Shown: positions 44,784 to 54,725 of the stretch, one piece after another
Layout: each line of letters opens with the position of its first letter
Position numbering within the stretch: the first letter of the stretch is position 1
Assembly: GCA_958299035.1 (NCBI GenBank)
Contig: CATQJL010000223.1
Location: forward strand, 48,658,162-48,722,161
DNA: 64,000 nucleotides
Origin: Cylicocyclus nassatus
Taxonomy: Eukaryota; Nematoda; Chromadorea; Rhabditida; Strongylidae
Reading direction: 5' to 3'
The notes under the pieces: model-generated
Database searches by the model: none
Seen by the model: the letters and a program-made list of their open reading frames with translations, nothing else
Told to the model about the DNA's origin: nothing
Translations under genes and position numbers: made by a program

Positions 44784-45491
44784 ATGCCATCCGCAACAGA
44801 ATCAACTCCTAGCTCTAGTCCAATAATATGGGAAGACTTAACAGTAAACGGATCATCTGAAGTATTGCGAAGTCCAATAATGAGCAGCTCAACATCGTCG
44901 CGCTCTCCAAGCCCAGTACCGTGGCGCTCGCCACTACGGCCTATTTCCAATCTTAGTATGCTTCCCATAAATAGGCGAGTAAGACGTGTCAGAAGAAGAA
45001 GAACATCGCGAGATCATTTTGGCAACGCCTTAATACAACCTTCTAGGGTTGAAACCATCTACTGGAGCTGTCTCAGACCTATAATAACTCGTCGAGGGTC
45101 CGATCTGATAAGGGTATATCATTCTGTCGAAAATTTTCACAGTTCAGTACGACCACACCCAAGAGACTTACCGCCTATCGATCCATCAACGCGGTGCACT
45201 ATCTGTCGTACGACAGAACACCTTTTACACCAGTGCCAGAGCCTACAACCATTATGGCTTAAATTCACCCACATTATTTACTACCAGTTTTGTCACAGAT
45301 GTGCGCAAGTTCATAGAGAGTTCTCATACGAAAACTGTCCAACGCCTCTGCGTTGTAATATCTGTCAGCTAGTAGATCACCCTGCGGTATTATGTACTTC
45401 AAGATCATACGTCATTATACCGGTCGACGACGAAAACCAAGAACTCAACAACGCGCCAAGATCACTTACACCTTCTAATGATGCCTTTTGA
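44784..45491 (+). CDS. Ty3 upstream ORF: Arg-rich protein with CCHC knuckles
   Basis: 235 aa from an ATG that directly follows CTTTAG, a likely trans- or cis-splice acceptor. Residues ~30-80 are Ser/Pro/Arg-rich with a basic run (RRVRRVRRRRTSR). The C-terminal half has two exact C-x2-C-x4-H-x4-C knuckles (CTICRTTEHLLHQC; CNICQLVDHPAVLC) and a third degenerate Cys/His cluster between them. Such knuckles normally form the nucleocapsid end of gag, yet the downstream gag ORF lacks them, so this ORF probably supplies the RNA-binding function as a separate protein. A donor-like CTGCG|GTATTA at 45386 and acceptor CTACAG at 45760 would fuse it in frame to gag-pol, which is speculative. Confidence 0.82.
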   Translation: MPSATESTPSSSPIIWEDLTVNGSSEVLRSPIMSSSTSSRSPSPVPWRSPLRPISNLSMLPINRRVRRVRRRRTSRDHFGNALIQPSRVETIYWSCLRPIITRRGSDLIRVYHSVENFHSSVRPHPRDLPPIDPSTRCTICRTTEHLLHQCQSLQPLWLKFTHIIYYQFCHRCAQVHREFSYENCPTPLRCNICQLVDHPAVLCTSRSYVIIPVDDENQELNNAPRSLTPSNDAF

Positions 45492-45970
45492 ACAGTATTT
45501 GGTGACTCATCCTTTTGTGGGCGTGATATATGTGGCATAGGAATAACATGTTTATTTGTTTTCACCTTGACGACCATAGCTACCTGTGAATTGTAGTAAA
45601 ATTTTGTAATCTCCTCAGTGTAGACAAGGAAATATATATAGACAAGGGCTAATCCACTTATGGAAGGTCGTCAACGTGATTCCTTTATGTCATATCACGT
45701 TCCTTTGATAATCTCGTTAAATGTTCCGTAATTCACAAGATTCTCTAATCCTATCTACAGCTGGCTCCACCGCAACGAATAACAACAAGAAAATCTCTTA
45801 CATCAAGATTATCGTCTTCGCGGTTGATAAGAAAAGACGAAGGAAGGAGGAAAACGCTTTCAGAAGAATTCCAAGAAATAGTGAGAAACGCGGCCAACGC
45901 AGTAAGAAACGAAAACAAGTCATTCCACTTTAAGAGCGAACATAAGCCACCCAAATCCAAGACTGTACTC

Positions 45971-48900
45971 ATGTCTGTAGAAGATAATCCTATCTATAGA
46001 TCTTTTAAGATTCTCAACGAGCGCGTAGAGAAGTTCTCTGGGGCTACTGATAGAACATTCGAAGAGTTCCTAGAGGAATATAGAGATATAGTCAGTCGCT
46101 TCAAGATTACGCATGCAGTTGCAAAGAGCTTGCTCCCTATGTTCCTGACCGGGTCAGCGAAAATCAAGTATAACAGCATAGATAATATAAACGACCTCAC
46201 TTGGGAACAACTGGTAACAGAGCTAGCAACTAGATGTAAAAATGAAGCACTTTTGAGCAACGTTCGGGATGAGCTTCATGGGCTCACCCAGGGGAAAGAC
46301 ACAGTCGGTGATTTTGCTCGTAAAGTAATGGCTAAAACAAAGCTTGCATACCAAGGGCAAGATAGAGGACTAGTTACGCAACTCGCAATAGACTTCTTTA
46401 TTAAGGGTCTTCGACCAGACATTAGGAAGGCCATTCGCCGCTTGCCTAAGCATGAAGAGTTTGAAGACGTGGTAACTAGCGCCGAAAAGGAAGCGCGCAT
46501 ACTAGAACAAGAAAGACGGGAAGATCAAGAAGTACTCAGATCTATAAACTCCTTGATAACTGACGATAAGATAGATAAGCTGCAAACTCAACTAAACAAC
46601 TTGACCCTGGGTACCAACTCTAGTTGGAATAAAAGGGCTAACTGGGGACCGCCTAATAATATCCCAAGAGGCCGAGGTCGGGGTAACCGGCGTGCAGGTT
46701 TCGAAAGATCACCAAATTTTGGGAATCGAGGAGGATTTAGTAGAGGTTTCTTTAGACCTAGGGGATCAGGACCTTTCTTGCCTCCAAGAAACTACCCTTC
46801 ATTTCCCCCAAACTTTTATTACCCTCAATCGTATCCCTTACGACCACCGTACTACCCTGCTAATCAGCCTAGAGCCTCGGTTAGACCAAGGAGACTGCCA
46901 ATCGCGCCAACTACTAATCTCTTTTGTTTAGCCTGCATTTTCGTCATCCTTACTCCATCTGTAACAGGTGATTTCCAGGTTTGTGGAACATCACAATTCG
47001 CACAGGTATTGTCATTACCTAAACCTGTGGCTTGTCACGTATCTGCTGAAGAGCCAATGATACGTACGAAGGTTCAAGTTTTCAATACCAAAAATGATCC
47101 GTTACAAGTGACAGGTGTCAAGTGTTTCAAAGACGTTATCAAAATTTCAGTATATAACATCCTCTACATCCGAATTTCATACTCCGTTATCGAACGACTA
47201 CGACTTCCCGTTTCTGCCGAAGATTGCCGGTTAGCCAAAGTAACGTACATGATTCGAGGGCATATTTTGCATCAGGTCACAGAAGGACTCTATATGACTT
47301 CCGAAATTGAGGATATCAACGCTTCTTTGCCACTTTTGGGTTCAGCCACCCATTTGCGTAGCCTGTACTCTATGGAAATTGGAGAGATAGCGTCGTTTGA
47401 TGGCCGATCAGTAGTCAGTTTCTTAGGCGATTTGAGGAATTGTTCTATCAAGGATGGGAAATGCCCTACTCCAGATGCAGTCGTGATATGGGAGCCAATA
47501 CAGACTCCTCCCTTTTGTAAACTTGAACTTATAGGCATATATGACGGACTCGTAACTAGCTCTTACGTGGTCATTCTTGAGAACGAATTAACCTTTGAGT
47601 TTCACAATAACTTTTATGCTCAAGCAAACCTCGTAAGACACTGTAGTATTCAAGGTGTTTTTCTGACCAGTTCCAATCAACTTTTAGCATTTCCCCAGAT
47701 TCCACCCGGTTTATCTGTGCAGGACTTTCTAGCGAGTTCACGTCGACGATCGAAGCGGGGTTTGCGGAAATGGATAGACGCCGAGGGACATATCTCTTCG
47801 TACGAGCTGATCTCCAAAGAAGTTGTACCATTGATCGCTAGACTCTACTTCATAAGAGAATTGCAACAAGTACCACCATTCCATGTTACACCCATTTCAG
47901 AGCCGATCCTCCTACAAGAGATTAAGCGATGGAATATTTCCAACACAGATTTTCAGCGAAGGATTCAGCTTTACGCTGAAGAGGCGCCGCACATCAGCGC
48001 CCTACGTACAGTCAGATACGGAGAATACAGGAAGAAGCAATTGGATTTATTCAAGAGAATTCGTCGGAGTAGAGCTCTAACCTACGCCGAATTCCAAATC
48101 CGCCAAGATCTTGAGCGCGGTATTTCTGACGTATTTGACGAATACTTAAATGAGGAATTTGGCCGACTAGATCTGCAATTCGATCCCAGGAGGGCTCAGA
48201 ATGCTACGGTTCCATACTTCGAAGAATCCCGTCTAGCTCTCATTTCGGTCGATGCAACACCATTCTATGCCTTTCAGTTACCACGGACGACTTCGCGACG
48301 AATCGATGCACCTCTGAAAGCAGTGCCAGTAACAACACCGTCACCTCCGTTGTTTCGCCAGACAACAGCAAATTCGATGCTATCTACCACATCGACTACA
48401 CAACCTAAGCCTAAGCCAACCCGCACCAGACTGCACCCTTTGCCTGCAGACGATACCACGCCGTTACCAAGATATCGGGCTTCCCGCACCAGATTCCACC
48501 CTTTGCCTGCAGAGGATACCACGCCGTCACCCAGATATCGGCCTTCTCGAAATAGCCCTCAGACCACCTCAAATGATGATCTCTCCGCGCGAATTGATTT
48601 CAACAACATCTGCGCAAGACAGTACCAAGAAATACGACAGCTTCGTGCATTCCGATTGGTTGACCCCACATGGGTGGTACGAATGCTGTTGGACCGCGAT
48701 GATGTCGCCGCAACTGTCGAGAATGACGAGCTTTACGTTTCAAAATGTAAACCAATAACATCATTCGAGATCATAGAAAGCCATGAAGTGAACGGCACTT
48801 GTTACACTTCGACTCCCGTGTTAATAGAAGGCGGTGAGTTATGGTTTTCCGTCCCCGGAACCAAGGATCTCGTCCAAGAATCCTCAACAACTCCCTGTCC

Positions 48901-51274
48901 TTTCATGGGTAACGTCAAAACTAATAATGTCCAACATTTGTTATCCCCGATGATGATGATTGATCAGAAAGCTAGACCATTTTTGTTCGGCCCTCCTCCT
49001 ACGTTCATAGAAGATTCACGTCGCTTTACACAAGATTATCTGCGCTATAAAAGGGGTCTTTTGGAAGATGCGCTTTCACATGCGCAAGAGGCAGGTAGAA
49101 AGGTCGGCCGCGGCCTCCGTTCTATCTACGAGGCTACCACTGCCAAATTATCGGAAGGGGTTAATGCTATAAAATGGTCTGTCCTTTATTTCCTTCTATG
49201 GATTCTGATCCCCTTGATTATTATCGGAATCTTAGTGCTCGCCTGTTGCTTGTACATAAAACTGTATATGGTGAGGAGAACGGCAGGCACTGCGGCAACG
49301 GCAATGATTGAGTTAGCCTCCTCCTTTTCAGGAAAGAAGACCACAACCAAAGAAAAGAAGAAAGGCAAAAGATCCAAACACGAAGTAAACACTGTATTAG
49401 TACAAGAAGAAGCCTCCCCAACGGAGGAACTTCTGTTCGTGCCACGGATATACTCTATCGACTATCGAAATACCAAACACTATCGACTACCTTATATAGA
49501 GATCCAACTTCGACATTGTAGACGCCCTCCAAACGAGCCTTTTCGGCCCCTAGTAGCTCTTATAGATAGCGGAGCATCAGTTTCTTATGGACGCAAATCG
49601 GAACTACTGAAGAGAGGCGCTAATGTGCACAAGAAAAATGTGTCAAAAATTGTCGCGAGAGCAGCCAACGGTACAGACGTCCCATTGATAGGCCCTTTCT
49701 GCTTCACGGTAACTATCGCGCACGGGTATGAAATTTTGCATGGCTTATACGCCGCAGAAGACCATGATTGCCCCGCGCCTATCTTATTAGGGTCGGATTT
49801 CATCTCTAGGCTTAATCAATCTGGCCATGCGCTCACCATCGATCTACACAACAGCTCATTGACTGTGGGAGATAAGACTGTTAAGATGGTACAACTCAAT
49901 ACTCTTTCCGGGTCCAACAAGCAACCCCATGGAACATCGGATGTTAACCAAGTTTGCTATAGAGTTCGGCTGACTAACAATATCTTATTACCAAAACGAT
50001 CTAAAAACATCGTGCCGGCTATAATTGACGGGTATTTTTCTACTCGACCTCTTGACTTCCTTATAGAAGATAACTTGAGAGAATACCCTCAGTTTTATGT
50101 CGTAGGAAGATCCTTGGTAACACCAATGTTCGATGGCCTTTGCAACATTCTGATAATGAACCCCTCGTATACCGATATACATCTGTTTCAAGGGATGAAT
50201 ATAGCCTCCGCTACGCCTCTACCTGAATCTACTGCCCAAGTGAGCGCCGTAGATATCAACTCGAGATATCCAGTTCGTAAAATGGCAGTGCCACCTGAAA
50301 CCGATTGGGAAGAAAGAATGCCACGTTTCCCCGTAATGAAGCTTAACTATGACGTAGTCAATGAGATCGATTTCTCTGCTAGCGTGTTAGCATCAGGGGA
50401 CCTAGAAGCACTCAAAGGTTTGATACGAAAACATGCAAAAGCCTTCGTTGGCCCAGACGGACACCTAGGACATTACAATGGACCCATCAGGCACAGGATA
50501 GACTTGGTAAGAAACGCGGACATACCTGCTCGTAAAATCTATAGAGTACCGCTAGAGAAAAGACGAGAAATTCAAAGGCAGATTGAAGAAATGCTGAAGG
50601 AGGGCATCATCAGGGAAAGCCACTCTCCCTTCTGCGCTCCCATTGTCCTGGTTAGAAAGAAAGATGCAAATAGCTGGAGGTTCACTATTGACTTTCGTGG
50701 GTTAAATGCCATTACCAAAGTTCAGCAATCCATCTTGCCAAATATACAAGATATCGTTGACCTATGTGCCAACCAATGTCTTTATACGTCCCTAGACTTT
50801 GAGCAAGGATTTTTCCAAATCCCACTAGAACGGTCGCATTGTGAACGAACTGCGTTCGCCTGTTTTCTTGGCACGTTTGAGTTTGTACGAATGCCCATGG
50901 GATTGAAGGGTGCACCCGCAACCTTTCAAAGAATCATGGAGGATTTTAAAAGATTTCTCCGAGCGCGCGTTTTCATATACATCGATGATTTAATTATAAC
51001 ATCTGAATCGCCGCGAGAACATCTACAAGATATAGACGAAGTGCTCACTAAGATTGAGCAAATAGGAATGAAGCTTAAACCTTCAAAATGCGAGTTCGCA
51101 AAAGACAAAATCAAATTTTTAGGTTTTGTATTGAGTAAGGAAGGAATACAACCAGATCCCGACAAGACTAAGCCATCAATAACTACCCACGCCCAAGCAA
51201 TGCGTCGGAAGTTCGAGCCTTCATTGGAATGTGCTCTTTCTTTAGACGTTTCATTCGGAACTTTGCAACGATAG
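45971..51274 (+). CDS. Ty3 gag / envelope-like / protease / RT polyprotein (5' part)
   Basis: The frame is open from 45749; the first ATG is 45971 (1,767 aa). Residues ~10-180: retrotransposon gag (capsid-like). ~220-310: Gly/Arg then Pro/Tyr-rich. ~315-335: hydrophobic signal-like segment. ~336-1,060: Cys-containing, N-glycosylation-site-bearing ectodomain-like region with an RRRSKRG furin-type site near 590, a Pro/Thr stem with two ~20-residue repeats near 800-860, and a second basic site near 1,024. ~1,065-1,095: strong transmembrane helix. Protease DSGA near 1,198. RT to the end, with YIDD near 1,669. The frame breaks by loss of one base at about 51170, between RT and RNase H. Envelope-like is inferred from architecture only; no family match could be tested. 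Gag-first and RT-last is normal, but a membrane module in between is not. Confidence 0.85.
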   Translation: MSVEDNPIYRSFKILNERVEKFSGATDRTFEEFLEEYRDIVSRFKITHAVAKSLLPMFLTGSAKIKYNSIDNINDLTWEQLVTELATRCKNEALLSNVRDELHGLTQGKDTVGDFARKVMAKTKLAYQGQDRGLVTQLAIDFFIKGLRPDIRKAIRRLPKHEEFEDVVTSAEKEARILEQERREDQEVLRSINSLITDDKIDKLQTQLNNLTLGTNSSWNKRANWGPPNNIPRGRGRGNRRAGFERSPNFGNRGGFSRGFFRPRGSGPFLPPRNYPSFPPNFYYPQSYPLRPPYYPANQPRASVRPRRLPIAPTTNLFCLACIFVILTPSVTGDFQVCGTSQFAQVLSLPKPVACHVSAEEPMIRTKVQVFNTKNDPLQVTGVKCFKDVIKISVYNILYIRISYSVIERLRLPVSAEDCRLAKVTYMIRGHILHQVTEGLYMTSEIEDINASLPLLGSATHLRSLYSMEIGEIASFDGRSVVSFLGDLRNCSIKDGKCPTPDAVVIWEPIQTPPFCKLELIGIYDGLVTSSYVVILENELTFEFHNNFYAQANLVRHCSIQGVFLTSSNQLLAFPQIPPGLSVQDFLASSRRRSKRGLRKWIDAEGHISSYELISKEVVPLIARLYFIRELQQVPPFHVTPISEPILLQEIKRWNISNTDFQRRIQLYAEEAPHISALRTVRYGEYRKKQLDLFKRIRRSRALTYAEFQIRQDLERGISDVFDEYLNEEFGRLDLQFDPRRAQNATVPYFEESRLALISVDATPFYAFQLPRTTSRRIDAPLKAVPVTTPSPPLFRQTTANSMLSTTSTTQPKPKPTRTRLHPLPADDTTPLPRYRASRTRFHPLPAEDTTPSPRYRPSRNSPQTTSNDDLSARIDFNNICARQYQEIRQLRAFRLVDPTWVVRMLLDRDDVAATVENDELYVSKCKPITSFEIIESHEVNGTCYTSTPVLIEGGELWFSVPGTKDLVQESSTTPCPFMGNVKTNNVQHLLSPMMMIDQKARPFLFGPPPTFIEDSRRFTQDYLRYKRGLLEDALSHAQEAGRKVGRGLRSIYEATTAKLSEGVNAIKWSVLYFLLWILIPLIIIGILVLACCLYIKLYMVRRTAGTAATAMIELASSFSGKKTTTKEKKKGKRSKHEVNTVLVQEEASPTEELLFVPRIYSIDYRNTKHYRLPYIEIQLRHCRRPPNEPFRPLVALIDSGASVSYGRKSELLKRGANVHKKNVSKIVARAANGTDVPLIGPFCFTVTIAHGYEILHGLYAAEDHDCPAPILLGSDFISRLNQSGHALTIDLHNSSLTVGDKTVKMVQLNTLSGSNKQPHGTSDVNQVCYRVRLTNNILLPKRSKNIVPAIIDGYFSTRPLDFLIEDNLREYPQFYVVGRSLVTPMFDGLCNILIMNPSYTDIHLFQGMNIASATPLPESTAQVSAVDINSRYPVRKMAVPPETDWEERMPRFPVMKLNYDVVNEIDFSASVLASGDLEALKGLIRKHAKAFVGPDGHLGHYNGPIRHRIDLVRNADIPARKIYRVPLEKRREIQRQIEEMLKEGIIRESHSPFCAPIVLVRKKDANSWRFTIDFRGLNAITKVQQSILPNIQDIVDLCANQCLYTSLDFEQGFFQIPLERSHCERTAFACFLGTFEFVRMPMGLKGAPATFQRIMEDFKRFLRARVFIYIDDLIITSESPREHLQDIDEVLTKIEQIGMKLKPSKCEFAKDKIKFLGFVLSKEGIQPDPDKTKPSITTHAQAMRRKFEPSLECALSLDVSFGTLQR

Positions 51275-53052
51275 CCGCACCCCTATTTGTTCTGATTAGG
51301 AAAGATGTTCCATTTCACTGGTCAGAAGAATGCCAGAATGCGATGACACGGCTGAAAAGAGCCCTAACATCGGCACCTATTCTAGTAGCACCACGCCTTG
51401 GAACGCCTTTCATAATCGAGACAGACAGTTCAGGGAAAGCTTTAGCGGGTGTGCTAAAACAAAACCAAAATGGGGAGGTAAAAGTAATCGCTTATGCTAG
51501 CCGTACCTTGAATTCTCAAGAAGCTCGCTATCCAGCAATCGAGCTAGAGGCCCTAGGATTAGTGTTTGCCGTACAGAAATTTAGACCATACATTGATGGT
51601 GCAAAATGCACGGTAATAACAGATCACGCGCCGTTAAAAGCGTTACTACATCGTAAAGACTTGATAGGACGCCTAGCTAAGTATCAAATCATTTTACAAG
51701 AATATGATATCGATATTGTATATCGCCCAGGTAAAAACAATATCGTTTGTGATACTCTTTCTCGTTTTCCGCCGGTGAACGCTATTCCTAGCATAGACAA
51801 CAGGGATGAAAACCTAATTTCAATGGAAGCCGTGAGAAAAGAGCAAGACGAAACTCTACGGATATCTGACTATAAGCGAGCCCTAACCGAAAACTCTGAC
51901 GTACCCGAATTATCAGAGTATCTTCTTCTTGATAATATACTCTATAAAATTCCAGTCAGACTTTCTCAAGAACCTCAGTTGGTACTCCCAGAAAACACTC
52001 AGGTAGGAAAAAAATTAATCCAAAATCTACATGCCTCCCAATTGGGTACGGCTCATCTTGGAATCAAAAAGACTCATAGCGCAGTGGCCAAAATCGCCGT
52101 TTGGAATAATATGTACCAGGATGTGACTTCACACGTTTCGACTTGCAAGCTTTGTCAAATCAGAAAAGATCCTGCTATGTACAGGATTACAGAACCGATG
52201 AGTTTATTTAAATTAGTTACACGACCTTGGCAACGAGTACATTCAGACTGCATCGGACCACTTCCCCTAACTTTGAATGGAAACAAATTTATTATCGTTT
52301 TTGTTGATTCATTCTCAAAGTACATAATCGCCGAACCAATCCCAGATCAAAAGGCGCTGACCGCTTGCGACATTTTCATAAAAAGACTAGTTGCGCGTTT
52401 TGGCCCTCCAAATCTACTAGTAACTGATCAAGGATCTAACTATTCAAGCGAAGATTTCAAGAATACCCTCAAGTTGTTAGGAGTAGAACATAAAACAAGT
52501 ACACCCTACCACCATCAAAGTAATGGTCAAGTCGAACGAGCAAACCGAACTTTAGAAGAACTTATTTCTATCGCCAGTATGCAATACACTGACACTTGGG
52601 ATAACTTATTGTTTTTAATAACACACGCATATAATAGCAATGAGAACTCGCAAACCAAATATTCACCTTTTTTCTTGGTTCATGGATATGAGTCTAACAA
52701 CCCTTTCCGACTAGCCCTACATCTTCCTACCAGGAGATATCTAGACGAAGATAGCTATGTAGAACAACTTACTTCCATTCTCAAGAACGTATGGAAACAC
52801 GTAACTGAAAACCTTAAGTCATCACAATCTACTCAGAAGCATCACTACGATCTTCGAAAACGTGTTAATCCGGCCGATTATAAAATTGGAGATTTGATTC
52901 TAATCCGCAAAGAAGTCGGATCAAAAATTGCAGATCGTTTCGAGGGTCCCTATGAAATTTTGGAGATAAGCAAACCAAATGTTACAATTCGCGATGGAAA
53001 ACGAATCCGCACTATCCACGTAAATAGGACAAAGCTTTATAAGGACGCTTGA
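51171..53052 (+). CDS. Ty3 RNase H and integrase (3' part of pol)
   Basis: Continues pol in the next frame after the one-base loss near 51170 (first ATG 51229). RNase H domain with an ETDSSGKALAGVL start at about 51418 and TDHAPLKALL. Integrase with H-H-C-C zinc motif (HLGIKKTH, CKLCQIRK; about 52050-52170), catalytic D (HSDCIGP, ~52240), D (TDQGSNYSS, ~52425) and E (GQVERANRT, ~52545), and a GPY/F module (FEGPYEILE, ~52938). All catalytic residues are present. The stop is at 53050-53052. The single break may be a real inactivating deletion or an assembly error; everything around it is intact. Confidence 0.92.
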
Positions 53053-53096
53053 TGTAATTATTCATGTAGTGTTTACATGTACAAAACTACAATTCT

Positions 53097-53102
53097 TTTA
53101 TT
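53097..53102 (-). terminator. antisense polyadenylation signal AATAAA
   Basis: TTTATT on the plus strand, i.e. AATAAA on the minus strand, 109 bases beyond the stop of the antisense gene and 45 bases from the pol stop, so the two genes are convergent. Confidence 0.65.
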
Positions 53103-53210
53103 GCGGGAGGTGATTAAAAAAAACAATAAGCTGATCAGCCGGGAGGTGTTTTTTTTGTCCTTTTGGGTACCATTACAGAGAAAAAAAAAGGTATCAAAAA
53201 AAATTGACAG

Positions 53211-53670
53211 TTAAATAGCCGTCTCCAAGGGAGGAGCAGAAGGCTCCACCGTGCGAGGAGAATAAGCAGGCGGAGCCTGCGGCTCCTCCCTCGGAGCCGG
53301 AGGAGTTGCATGTCCTCTTGCATGGCGGCTAATCACTCGCGACTGATTCCATTCTTTGTAACGTCGCCACACGGCGTATGCCAGCAGCAACAAGAAAAAG
53401 ATGGTTGCAGCTGTAAGAGAAAAGAATGGTTTCATAGTTTAACTTTTTACAGGAAATGCTGCCTCTTTTTTTTTGCGTGAACAGAAAAAAAACCCACCAA
53501 TGCTAAAACCCGAAATGGCTGAAGCTTCAGCTGGGTGATTAGCAGAGGTGTCTTCACAAAATTTATTTTCAGTTGCCTCGTAACAGATGCAAAAAACGGA
53601 GCCGAAGTCCTGGTAACACACTCCACGGTCGAAACAACGAAATGGGCAGTAGCTCCTGTCAACGATCATG
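53211..53670 (-). CDS. antisense EGF-like, single-pass membrane protein with late-domain tail
   Basis: Minus-strand gene between pol and the 3' LTR. Exon A 53670-53498 (ATG at 53669, directly after TTTTCCAG, a strong SL acceptor); intron 53497-53411 (G|GTGGGT ... TCTCTTACAG|CT); exon B 53410-53211. The join keeps frame and gives 123 aa. Residues ~8-38: six cysteines spaced C-x3-C-x5-C-x8-C-x-C-x8-C, an EGF-like pattern. ~59-72: transmembrane segment (ATIFFLLLLAYAV) followed by basic WRRYK. The cytoplasmic tail is Pro-rich with PPAY (PPxY) and PSAP (P(S/T)AP) motifs, the classical NEDD4/Tsg101 late-domain sequences. No signal peptide is seen; an upstream exon could supply one, but the only candidate (about 53855-53757) joins out of frame. 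Origin unknown: captured host gene or element-specific accessory gene. Confidence 0.75.
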
Positions 53671-54200
53671 CTGGAAAAGAAAAGCCTCTCTTACCGACAA
53701 TACATTTACAAAAGAAGAATACAAAAGAAGATAAGAAGAAAAACTGACCTACAGAGAGCCGGCTAGTTCTAAGATCAATGCCAAAGTGGATTATCCAACG
53801 ATCGATGTATTTCATCAACTTGTCCTTTCGCCTTGTCATCTTCAAGACCAGTGACTCAACTCCACTATAATAATGACGTCATCATCGCCTTACCGGCCCC
53901 ACCACTATCTGATGACGTCATTCTCGTCTCGCCTTACTACCGTATCCCTGCGATACAGTAACTTCGCGTCCAACATTTCCCTGTCATTTTTTTCCTGCAA
54001 TATTTGCTGTAGATTATTTAGATTGTATTACAAATCATCCGTTCGCCCTTTAGGTGGGCTTCAAAAAAAAACAACAACATCAAAACAAAAAAAAAAGAGA
54101 GCTCCAACCCTCTCCACATCCTCTCCATTACTCTAGCCGTTCGTTGCGCAAGCACAGCGGCTCCTCAAGATCCGAGACGGATCTTCTCCGAAGCGAAGGA
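53671..54200 (-). other. region between antisense gene and 3' LTR
   Basis: The minus strand starts with the acceptor TTTTCCAG (53671-53678) and an upstream pyrimidine-rich stretch. A small minus-strand ORF ending in a donor-like CTGTAG|GTCAGT (near 53757) lies further upstream. The plus strand ends in a purine tract GAAGCGAAGGA before the 3' LTR. The promoter of the antisense gene would be here or in the LTR; no element is identifiable. Confidence 0.45.
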
Positions 54201-54721
54201 TGTAATGGCAACGTGCAGTAATAACTATTCTATCGCCGGATATCGAGAAGGTTATCAACATCGTACTTGTATAACGTCAACAACGCGGCAACAACGACAA
54301 CGACGCTGACACGATGCTGTGCAAACTGGTGCCAGGCACAATTGTTTCATATTTGTAAATGATACCGCGATATTAATTGTGCATAATGTCTTTGATCGAG
54401 AGAGTTGGAGCTTAATTAATTTTGGGCTCACATAAATACCTTAGCCACCAAGCAGTGGACGGACGGATGGTTGGCCGACTCATTTTTTTTTCCTGAATTT
54501 CATTTCTTCTATGAGATTTCTTCTCTCCCTCTATAGCTGTTCCTTTTCTAATGCATCTTGTAGGTTAGATTTCTTGTAGTCGTCTTGTAGGTTGTAGACC
54601 TCTGCTTGTCTAATAAATCTTTAGTATTAATCTCTAGTAGTTAGGCCCCTCTAGCCGCATAGTTAACCCCGGGGCCAATTCTATCGAACTCGCGAGCGAC
54701 AAATACACCTCCGGGGTTACA
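54201..54721 (+). repeat. Ty3 3' LTR
   Basis: 521 bp; same start and end as the 5' LTR; followed by target duplication CCTG at 54722-54725. Confidence 0.92.
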
Positions 54722-54725
54722 CCTG

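Larger units (their letters stand above)
43715..54721 (+). mobile_element. Ty3/gypsy-type LTR retrotransposon, full length, nested
   Basis: 11.0 kb with LTRs at 43715-44235 and 54201-54721 (both 521 bp, apparently identical where compared, so recent). CCTG at 43711-43714 and 54722-54725 is the target duplication. Order: LTR, primer site (TGGAGGTTCCGGCGAG at 44236), leader, zinc-knuckle ORF, gag / envelope-like / protease / RT, RNase H / integrase, an antisense spliced gene, purine tract, LTR. A GPY-type integrase end supports Ty3/gypsy. Confidence 0.93.

Noticed and set aside
53755..53860. Upstream signal-peptide exon for the antisense EGF-like gene
   Set aside because: A minus-strand ORF with a donor-like CTGTAG|GTCAGT exists, but splicing it to the 53670 acceptor gives an immediate stop, so it cannot be joined as it stands.
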